Shown here piece by piece: positions 1-5,748 of a DNA stretch of 10,300 nucleotides. The stretch covers positions 1 to 10,300 of the forward strand of contig CALPUT020000058.1 of NCBI GenBank assembly GCA_943326825.2. Reading direction: 5' to 3'. The notes under the pieces are model-generated. The model did not search any database and was not told the origin of the DNA. It was given only the letters and a program-made list of their open reading frames with translations. The DNA is from Chryseobacterium gleum. Lineage in GTDB: Bacteria > Bacteroidota > Bacteroidia > Flavobacteriales_D > Crocinitomicaceae. Both the position numbers and the translations under genes were made by a program. Positions within the stretch are counted from its first letter, which is position 1; each line of letters begins with the position of its first letter.

Positions 1-26
1 CTATGCTCAATTCATGAAACTCTCAC

Positions 27-34
27 TATATTTG
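27..34 (+). promoter_or_regulatory. Possible -7 promoter box (TATATTTG) before the RidA gene
   Basis: TATATTTG followed by C matches the Bacteroidota primary-sigma -7 consensus TAnnTTTG. It ends 17 bases before the ATG at 52, so transcription would start about 10 bases ahead of the gene. No TTG-type -33 element is visible at the usual distance, and only a few bases lie upstream in the window. The gene could therefore also be read from an operon starting outside. Confidence 0.4.
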
Positions 35-51
35 CATTCAAAATTATTGCA

Positions 52-486
52 ATGTCTGAAAATTCACGTATATCTACAGAAAAAGCTCCAAAACCTTTGG
101 GACTTTATCCACACGCTAGAAAAGTTGGAAATTTATTATTCTTATCAGGTGTAGGACCAAGAACAGCTGGTTCAGATGCCACTGATTCTGAAGTGCCAGG
201 TTTGAAAAGAGACAAACACGGAAACTTTATCGAATTTGACTTTGAAGCGCAATGTAGAAGCGTTTTTGAAAATGTGAGAATTATTCTTGAAGAATCAGGT
301 TCAAAATGGGAAAACCTTGTTGATGTTACTACTTTTTTAGTAGATATGAAACGTGATTTCCAAACGTACAACAAATTATATGCAGAGTATTTCAAAGAAA
401 ATTTACCTTGCAGAACAACAGTGGAAGTAAATGCTTTGCCTTCACCGATTGCTATCGAATTAAAATGTATCGCAACTATAGATTAA
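52..486 (+). CDS. RidA/YjgF-family protein, probable 2-aminomuconate deaminase
   Basis: This is a 144-residue single-domain protein of the RidA (YjgF/YER057c/UK114) fold. These are small trimeric cytoplasmic enzymes that hydrolyse enamines and imines. The sequence resembles the 2-aminomuconate deaminase branch (kynurenine/tryptophan or aminophenol breakdown, 2-aminomuconate to 4-oxalocrotonate plus ammonia) more than housekeeping RidA. Supporting features are an N-terminal KxxGLYPHARKVG stretch (residues 14-26), LFLSGVGPR at 29-37, a roughly 15-residue insertion with VPGLKRD before the helix, and a C-terminal CRTTVEV...IELK. Arg121 and Glu136 correspond to the RidA substrate-carboxylate-binding Arg and the catalytic-region Glu. 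The frame is open to the left window edge. ATG 52 was chosen because the family begins about here and a -7-like box lies just upstream. Only 4 bases separate it from the next gene, so they are probably cotranscribed. The exact substrate is inference, since no other pathway gene is in view. Confidence 0.85.
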   Translation: MSENSRISTEKAPKPLGLYPHARKVGNLLFLSGVGPRTAGSDATDSEVPGLKRDKHGNFIEFDFEAQCRSVFENVRIILEESGSKWENLVDVTTFLVDMKRDFQTYNKLYAEYFKENLPCRTTVEVNALPSPIAIELKCIATID

Positions 487-490
487 ACTT

Positions 491-1072
491 ATGATTAACT
501 TTATTTTACGCAGCATTTTAGCTGCAGCTTCATTGTTTTATACCGTTTATTTATTCGGAACTAGTCACTGGGGATGGGCAATTGTTATGATTTTTGTTTC
601 AGCAATTATCATTTTGACATTTTTCAGAAACATCTACATGGTGTTAGCATTGAATCAAATGCGTTTAGGAAATACAGATAAAGCAAAAAATACGATTAAC
701 AAAATTACTGCTCCACAATTATTACCTAAAAGTCAACATGCATATGTATTGTTTTTAAAAGCAGTTATGAATTCTCAAGAATATGGTTTTGTGAAAAGCG
801 AACAAATTCTTAGAAAAGCAATGTCGATTGGTTTAAGAACTGCTCAAGATAATGCAGTTGCAAAAATGCATTTAGCTGGAATTTGTGCTCAAACTAACAG
901 AAGAAACGAAGCAGTATCTTTATTAGCTGAAGCAAAAAAATTAGACAAAAATGGAATGATGAAGGATCAAATTTCTCAAATGCAAAAACAAATGCAAATG
1001 GGTGTTCCCTCAAAAAACCAAATGCGAATGGCTCAAATGGGCGGAGGAAGAATGAAAACTCCTCGTAGATAG
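491..1072 (+). CDS. Small membrane protein with TPR-like helices and a Met/Gln-rich basic tail
   Basis: A 193-residue protein of unknown function. Two hydrophobic helices lie near the N-terminus (about residues 2-21 and 26-47) and suggest a hairpin in the inner membrane with the rest in the cytoplasm. Residues 50-155 are helical and read like degenerate TPRs: ALNQMRLGNTDKAKNTINKI, then a Lys-rich helix, then HLAGICAQTNRRNEAVSLLAEAKKL. The tail from about 157 is rich in Met and Gln (ISQMQKQMQMG) and ends in Gly, Met and Arg/Lys (GGGRMKTPRR), giving a basic, probably disordered end that could touch RNA or another acidic partner. The ATG is 4 bases after the RidA stop, and the methyltransferase follows after 19 bases, so the three genes probably form one operon. 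I recognise the general kind (Bacteroidota membrane TPR proteins) but no named family. Confidence 0.8.
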   Translation: MINFILRSILAAASLFYTVYLFGTSHWGWAIVMIFVSAIIILTFFRNIYMVLALNQMRLGNTDKAKNTINKITAPQLLPKSQHAYVLFLKAVMNSQEYGFVKSEQILRKAMSIGLRTAQDNAVAKMHLAGICAQTNRRNEAVSLLAEAKKLDKNGMMKDQISQMQKQMQMGVPSKNQMRMAQMGGGRMKTPRR

Positions 1073-1091
1073 TTTAAGTCTTAGATTATAA

Positions 1092-1943
1092 ATGGACAAT
1101 ATCCGAATATACACCGAAAGCTGGGACGATTATGAATTAATTGATGCAGGAGGTGGAAAAAAACTGGAACGTTGGGCAGATATCATTACGATTCGCCCTG
1201 AAGTTCAAGCCTATTTCAAATCGGAGTTGACATTTAAAGAATGGGAAGAAAAAGCCCACTTTGAATTTATATCAAAAGGTGGTCAAGCTGGTTTTTGGAA
1301 TACATTAAAAGATGATATTCCAATGGATTGGAATATCACTTGGAATAATCTAACATTTCATTTAGAGTTAACAAAATTCAAGCATTTGGGCTTATTTCCA
1401 GAACAAGCAATTAACTGGGAGTTCATTCAACAACATCTGAATTCGTCTTCAAAATTTCTAAATCTTTTTGCATATACAGGAGCTGCATCATTGGTTGCAA
1501 AATCAACAGAAGCTGAAACAATTCATGTCGATTCAGTTAAACAACTCATTTCTTGGGCGAAAACCAATCAAGATTTAAGTGGATTAACCAACACAAAATG
1601 GGTACATGAAGACGCTTTAAAATTTGCAGAAAGAGAAGTTAAAAGAGGAAACAAATACGATGGAATCATCATGGATCCTCCTGCTTGGGGTATAGGAGCA
1701 AAAGGTGAAAAATGGAAATTAGAAGATAAATTAGAAACCCTTATTTCATTAGCTAAAGAACTATTAACGAATAAAGGCTTTTTAATTTTAAATACATATT
1801 CTCCAACCATCAAAACAGGAGATATTAAAAGATTAGCAAATCGTTATTTCGATTCAAAATCAATTGAATTGTTCGAATTATGGATGAAAACCACAACCGG
1901 AAAAGATCTGTATTATGGTAATGGAATTAGAATCAAAAAATAA
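1092..1943 (+). CDS. Class I SAM-dependent methyltransferase, RlmI/RlmK-like (COG1092 type)
   Basis: A 283-residue cytoplasmic protein with a Rossmann methyltransferase domain from about residue 95 to the end. Motif I is LNLFAYTG (123-130), which binds SAM. The acidic residue at the end of strand 2 is Asp147 in HVDSVKQ. The motif IV region is MDPPAWG (194-200). HLGLFPEQ (99-106) just before motif I is typical of the group that includes the 23S rRNA cytosine/guanine methyltransferases RlmI and RlmK. Those enzymes carry an N-terminal PUA domain or a fused second methyltransferase. Here the first 95 residues are short and do not show a clear PUA domain. The target is probably RNA by family analogy, but this is not shown. 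The ATG follows a 19-base gap after the TPR-like protein, suggesting cotranscription. No convincing hairpin terminator was seen in the 98 bases downstream. Confidence 0.85.
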   Translation: MDNIRIYTESWDDYELIDAGGGKKLERWADIITIRPEVQAYFKSELTFKEWEEKAHFEFISKGGQAGFWNTLKDDIPMDWNITWNNLTFHLELTKFKHLGLFPEQAINWEFIQQHLNSSSKFLNLFAYTGAASLVAKSTEAETIHVDSVKQLISWAKTNQDLSGLTNTKWVHEDALKFAEREVKRGNKYDGIIMDPPAWGIGAKGEKWKLEDKLETLISLAKELLTNKGFLILNTYSPTIKTGDIKRLANRYFDSKSIELFELWMKTTTGKDLYYGNGIRIKK

Positions 1944-1990
1944 GTAATATTCTATTTTCATTCTAAGATTCAATTTATAAATCCTAAAAA

Positions 1991-2022
1991 TTGTATACTT
2001 TACAAGATTAATTCTACTTTTG
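1991..2022 (+). promoter_or_regulatory. Candidate promoter of the sigma/anti-sigma operon
   Basis: TTG at 1991-1993 and TACTTTTG at 2015-2022 are separated by 21 bases. This fits the Bacteroidota primary-sigma pattern of a TTG -33 element and a TAnnTTTG -7 box. Transcription would start near 2029, leaving a leader of roughly 13 bases before the TTG start codon at 2042. The match is by eye only. Confidence 0.55.
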
Positions 2023-2041
2023 ATTTAACTTAATATAGAAT

Positions 2042-2605
2042 TTGAACAATCAACAACATATCATTGAAGAAATTCGTCAGGGTAATGAAAAGCCTTTGAT
2101 TGAAATTTATGAATTATACAGAAATGAATATATTGTCTGGGCTTCAAAAACATATAAGATAGATTCAGAATTAGCAAAAGATACTTTTCAAGATGCCGTA
2201 ATTAGCTTTCGTAATAACATTTTATCAGGAGAACTTAAACTATTAACGAGTAGTATCAAAACGTACATTTTTCAAATAGGCAAATTCAAAATAATTAATT
2301 CCATTAAGAAAAATAGTAAATTGACTTACGTTTCCAATTTTCAATTGACTAATCAAAAAGATTATGAAGAATATATGGAAAAAGAGAATGACTATTCATT
2401 GGAACAAATTAAGATTGCGTTAGAAAAATTACCAGATGATTGCCAGAAATTACTAAAACTTCATTATTTTAATGAGTATGATATGGAAAGCATCGCTAGG
2501 GAATTAAATTTAAAAAATGCAGACACGGCAAAATCAAAAAAGTCGATTTGTATGAAGAAATTAATTTCTGAATTAAAAAAATTAACAATGCTATTTATGT
2601 TTTAA
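2042..2605 (+). CDS. ECF-type sigma-70 family RNA polymerase sigma factor
   Basis: A 187-residue sigma factor with only regions 2 and 4, as in ECF (group 4) sigmas. Region 2 spans about residues 16-93: LIEIYELYRNEYIVWA, then DTFQDAVISFRNNI where sigma-70 region 2 usually has the core-binding helix, then YIFQIGKFKIIN. Region 4 spans about 121-180, with LEKLPDDCQKLLKLHYF and the DNA-binding helix-turn-helix around MESIARELNLKNADTAKSKK. The start is TTG: an in-frame TAG lies at 2036-2038, and the next in-frame Met is residue 112, beyond region 2. The stop TAA directly abuts the ATG of the membrane protein downstream, which implies translational coupling as expected for a sigma/anti-sigma pair. 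The last residues, LTMLFMF, are unusually hydrophobic. It probably redirects RNA polymerase to a small regulon; the targets are unknown. Confidence 0.88.
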   Translation: MNNQQHIIEEIRQGNEKPLIEIYELYRNEYIVWASKTYKIDSELAKDTFQDAVISFRNNILSGELKLLTSSIKTYIFQIGKFKIINSIKKNSKLTYVSNFQLTNQKDYEEYMEKENDYSLEQIKIALEKLPDDCQKLLKLHYFNEYDMESIARELNLKNADTAKSKKSICMKKLISELKKLTMLFMF

Positions 2606-3334
2606 ATGGATGCAATAACGAAATATTTTGAAATTTTTGAAGCCTATTCTTCAGATAATTTAGATTCTTTAGAAAAGTTAAAATTCGAAGAAAAATTAAA
2701 CTCTGATATAGAATTCGAAAAAGCTTATAATGAATACCTTCAAATTGAAGAGGGAATTCGTTTACATTTTAAAAATGAATTCAAATCAAAACTATCTGAA
2801 TCAGATATTAAATTAGACTTAGAACTTGAAATATTAAACGCTAAAAAACAAAAAAACAATTATAAAAAAATCTTATTACCTATTATCGCTATAGCAGCTT
2901 CAATCGCATTATTCGTTTATTTTACAAATAGACAAAGTGATGTATTAGAAGTATTTCCAGATGATTTTGGCTTTCCTGTTAAAATGGGAGAAAACCAATC
3001 AATTAATAATAATTTTGATGCCCCAATGAATGCTTATAAGTTAGAAGAATTTCAAAAGGCAGAAAAATTGTTTTCCAAAATTGAAAGTGATACTTCTATT
3101 TATTATTCTGCTATTTGTCAATTTAAACTGAAAGATTACAATTCAGCTATTTCTAGCTTTAGTAAAATATCAAAAACTTCAAAATATTATATAGAGAGTC
3201 AATATCGATTGGCGATACTTTATATACATCAGAAAAATGAGAGTAAGGCAAATGAAATATTAAAATGGCTTTTAAGAACTGAAGCATTTAAATATAGAGC
3301 CGAAGCACAACAGTTAATCGACCGGATTAATTAA
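2606..3334 (+). CDS. Single-pass membrane protein with anti-sigma-like head and periplasmic TPRs
   Basis: A 242-residue protein, probably the regulator of the upstream sigma factor. Residues 1-80 are acidic and helical (LKFEEKLNSDIEFEKAYNEYLQIEEGI). They resemble the zinc-free cytoplasmic heads of Bacteroidota anti-sigma-like proteins, where a 'xxFExxLxxDxELxxxxxxY' pattern is common. A transmembrane helix runs from about 88 to 107 (ILLPIIAIAASIALFVYF), preceded by basic NAKKQKNNYKK and followed by acidic VLEVFPDD. By the positive-inside rule the head is cytoplasmic and the C-terminal part periplasmic. Residues 140-240 read as two to three TPR-like helix pairs (YKLEEFQKAEKLFSKI; CQFKLKDYNSAISSFSKI; RLAILYIHQKNESKANEIL), a protein-interaction platform. 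The ATG immediately follows the sigma stop. The 3' end overlaps the convergent CHAT gene by 21 bases. The anti-sigma role is inferred from position, topology and the head sequence; it was not matched to a named family. Confidence 0.8.
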   Translation: MDAITKYFEIFEAYSSDNLDSLEKLKFEEKLNSDIEFEKAYNEYLQIEEGIRLHFKNEFKSKLSESDIKLDLELEILNAKKQKNNYKKILLPIIAIAASIALFVYFTNRQSDVLEVFPDDFGFPVKMGENQSINNNFDAPMNAYKLEEFQKAEKLFSKIESDTSIYYSAICQFKLKDYNSAISSFSKISKTSKYYIESQYRLAILYIHQKNESKANEILKWLLRTEAFKYRAEAQQLIDRIN

Positions 3335-5608
3335 TTTCTTCTTGATAAATACAATTAAAATAGGAACTAAAATACAACTTAAAACAATTAGCAATTTTAG
3401 GTAATTGCTTTTCTCTTGTTTCACTTTTAGTTCATTTCCAATAGCCAAATGACCTGCCCAATAATATGGTGCGGCTAAATCTGAATTGGGCGCTGAATGA
3501 ACCATTTCTAACTTTGCATTTTGTAAAGCTTCCGAAGTTATTTGTCCTTCGAATAAGTTGTTATAAAAAAGCTTGATTACTTCATTTGATGCTTTGTCAT
3601 CAACTTCCCATAAGTTTGAAATTGTATTTACTACCCCTTTGGCATGAAAAGAACGAATAAAACCATCGGTTCCATCTCCAGAATAGTTTTTCCCTAATCC
3701 AGAATTACATGTATTAATAACCATTAATTTAGTTTTGTTATTCAGATTATAGATGTCTTCATTTCTCAAAATCGAATCTGAAAATACCAGTCCAGAATTT
3801 CTTGACAATTCTAAATCAATTAATCCATGTGCGCTCAAATGTTTTATTGATTCATAAGATTGAACGAAATTAGAAAGCGTTGCATTTTTTTGAGTATAGC
3901 ATTTAGCTGAGAATTCTTTTGTTAAATACGTATTTAATTTTTCAGAAAATGGTAATTGAGAATATCCTTTATTATAAGGTGCGAAAGCGCTCATTTGTTT
4001 ATCTATTTCTTCAATTTGATTCGAATAAAAAAGTGTAGAAATTGAATAGCTTATTTTATGAGTATTCATAAGGTAATCCAATTTTCGATAATCATTTAGT
4101 TTACTATTTTTAGAACTATTCAATAGTGCTTCAAAAGGAATTTGAGCAAATATACCTGATGGGGAGATAATCAATTTTTTAAAAGAAGAATATTCATTTT
4201 TCTGGAAAAGAGACTTTTGTAATTTGTATGAGCTTGAGATAAAATTATTGTAATTAATATCGGAAATTGCTTGATTAAAATTTTTTATTTGATTTTGAAT
4301 TTCAATTTTATCTAAAGCTTGAATCCATATTTTGTTTTTTGTTACAAATAATATCTGTGGTTCATCCAATGAAATAATATCAATAAATAATTCATCTTTT
4401 GTTAGTTCAGCTTGAAATTTTGTAAGTGATTTAGCTTTAATATTCAATTTATTATTCCACTTCAAAATGTCAATGAATTTTAATTGTTGATTGGCTTCAA
4501 AAACTTTTTCAAGAGATTTTTTTGACATTTTCTTTTGCAAAAATTCTAATTCAATCGTTTTATTAAAAGGATTTAAATTGTAAACTGATAAAAGTTTATT
4601 GGTGTTTTTTGATTTGAATTGTTCAATAATTGAATGCCATACTGCAATAGACAATTCATTAATCCATTTTGCTTTTGTAAGATATGTCTCATTTTTAGTT
4701 TTAAGATACATATCCCGATGAGCAATCGTATTTAAAACCAAGCACATCAATAAATTGTTTTTACTTGTATTTCCCTTCAGTTTTACTCGATTTTTTTTAA
4801 AATTAGTTATATCAAATGCCTTCATGGCTTTAGAATAATAACTTATTTCTGCTAAAGTTTTATCTGGGAAATTTATTTTATTCAAATATCCGTACATCAA
4901 TCCATTTACATACAGTGTTTTGGCACTCTCATGATTTTTGGCTCCATATAGTTGATTCCAAATTAATAATGCTTTATTATAATAATAGTTTGCCTTTTTC
5001 GAACTCTCAATTTGTTGTTGTTTACTTTCTAAAGTTGCATTTCCAAGGTTAAATGCAGTTAAATCGGTAAAGCTATTCGCCATCAAATGATACGTTTTGG
5101 CCAATTGAATAGAATCAGTTTTGAGGTTTAATAAAAAATCAATTGACTTTTGATAATAAGCTTGTACTTTTTGATATCTTATTATTTCCTCGGTATTATA
5201 GACAGTTTTACTATTCAATTTTATACTTTGACCAAGTATATTCCAAATTTTATAAATTTTAATCTCCTTTTGTTGAGCAATTGTAAGATTTTTAAGTAAT
5301 CTTAAACATGAATCTGCATATAAATTCGTAGGAATTACTTCCATTAATTCAAAATGATAATTGCTTAATAAAGCATAATTCCAAGCCCTGTGATAATCAT
5401 TTTTTGGATAGATTTTATTTCGAATGGAATTTGCTTTGCTCCAAAAATAAAGGGCTTCCTCCATATCACCATCTGCTTTTAATACATCACCTTTTGCCTG
5501 ATAGTGTTGAATCTTTTTTTCTATTACTGATTTAGAATTCGTTTGTGTAATACCCAAAAAAGTGAATGAGCAAAGAGTTAGAAGTATTAAAAATCGTGGT
5601 ATTATCAT
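3314..5608 (-). CDS. Exported TPR-CHAT domain protein (caspase-like protease), C-terminally anchored
   Basis: A 764-residue protein. It begins with a signal peptide (about residues 1-22, RFLILLTLCSFTFLGITQ). Next come helical TPR-type repeats over about 30-380, the first one around YQAKGDVLKADGDMEEALYF. A linker leads to a CHAT domain at about 460-725. CHAT (caspase HetF associated with TPRs) is a clan CD cysteine peptidase fold. Both catalytic residues are present: His594 in HLSAHG and Cys634 in INTCNSG, followed by the typical GDGTDGFIRSFHAKGV and SNLWEVDD motifs and AAPYYWAGHLAIG. A hydrophobic helix (about 736-755) and KKK end the protein, so the TPR and CHAT parts should sit in the periplasm, anchored in the inner membrane. 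An in-frame TAG directly precedes the ATG, which fixes the start. It converges with the sigma/anti-sigma pair and overlaps it by 21 bases. Proteolysis of the anti-sigma partner is a hypothesis; the substrate is unknown. Confidence 0.9.
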   Translation of the reverse strand: MIIPRFLILLTLCSFTFLGITQTNSKSVIEKKIQHYQAKGDVLKADGDMEEALYFWSKANSIRNKIYPKNDYHRAWNYALLSNYHFELMEVIPTNLYADSCLRLLKNLTIAQQKEIKIYKIWNILGQSIKLNSKTVYNTEEIIRYQKVQAYYQKSIDFLLNLKTDSIQLAKTYHLMANSFTDLTAFNLGNATLESKQQQIESSKKANYYYNKALLIWNQLYGAKNHESAKTLYVNGLMYGYLNKINFPDKTLAEISYYSKAMKAFDITNFKKNRVKLKGNTSKNNLLMCLVLNTIAHRDMYLKTKNETYLTKAKWINELSIAVWHSIIEQFKSKNTNKLLSVYNLNPFNKTIELEFLQKKMSKKSLEKVFEANQQLKFIDILKWNNKLNIKAKSLTKFQAELTKDELFIDIISLDEPQILFVTKNKIWIQALDKIEIQNQIKNFNQAISDINYNNFISSSYKLQKSLFQKNEYSSFKKLIISPSGIFAQIPFEALLNSSKNSKLNDYRKLDYLMNTHKISYSISTLFYSNQIEEIDKQMSAFAPYNKGYSQLPFSEKLNTYLTKEFSAKCYTQKNATLSNFVQSYESIKHLSAHGLIDLELSRNSGLVFSDSILRNEDIYNLNNKTKLMVINTCNSGLGKNYSGDGTDGFIRSFHAKGVVNTISNLWEVDDKASNEVIKLFYNNLFEGQITSEALQNAKLEMVHSAPNSDLAAPYYWAGHLAIGNELKVKQEKSNYLKLLIVLSCILVPILIVFIKKKLINPVD

Positions 5609-5613
5609 CTAGG

Positions 5614-5642
5614 CAAAAATAAGGAAAAGAATTTTAATTCAA
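5614..5642 (-). promoter_or_regulatory. Candidate promoter of the TPR-CHAT gene, possibly giving a leaderless mRNA
   Basis: Read on the minus strand, TTG (5642-5640) is followed after 18 bases by TATTTTTG (5621-5614), matching the Bacteroidota -33/-7 pattern. Only five bases (CCTAG) separate the -7 box from the ATG at 5608, so the transcription start should fall at or next to the start codon. The preceding in-frame TAG and the signal peptide exclude another start. Confidence 0.55.
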
Positions 5643-5682
5643 TTTTTCAATTAATTCGAGAAATAAAATTTTTCATTTTCAA

Positions 5683-5748
5683 ACTTACCTTTTGATTTTT
5701 GGATTGATATAAGGATAAATGCAATTAATAATTCTAACAAATTAACTT
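5683..5748 (+). promoter_or_regulatory. Shared leader, copy A (upstream of the 819-aa T9SS protein)
   Basis: This 66-bp stretch is repeated before three genes in the window. It opens with ACTTAC, then CTTT and TTGATTTTTGGATTGATA (core 5683-5709), and ends TTAACTT immediately before the ATG. Against copy C (9901-9966) I count 62 of 66 identical positions without gaps. Similarity continues into the gene through the first codons of the signal peptide (MKTKLLFI). No TAnnTTTG box with a TTG element at normal spacing is present; TACCTTTTG at 5687 has one base too many. The leader may be an alternative-sigma promoter, an operator or a 5' UTR element. Confidence 0.7.

Noticed and set aside
105..395. 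Minus-strand open frame of 96 codons inside the RidA gene
   Set aside because: It lies wholly within a clear RidA-family gene and shows no recognisable protein features.
1568..1813. Minus-strand open frame inside the methyltransferase gene
   Set aside because: It overlaps the conserved motif IV region of a well-supported gene; the frame is a shadow.
1944..2041. Terminator between the methyltransferase and the sigma gene
   Set aside because: No stem with a following T run could be found; only a candidate promoter is supported here.
3314..5608. The TPR-CHAT protein as part of a type III-E CRISPR system
   Set aside because: It has a signal peptide and membrane anchor, and no repeat array or Cas7-type gene is present. 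Only the protease/sigma logic is comparable.
5687..5695. TACCTTTTG in leader A (and C) as an ordinary -7 promoter box
   Set aside because: It has one base too many for TAnnTTTG, becomes TACTTGTTG in copy B, and no TTG lies about 20 bases upstream in any copy.
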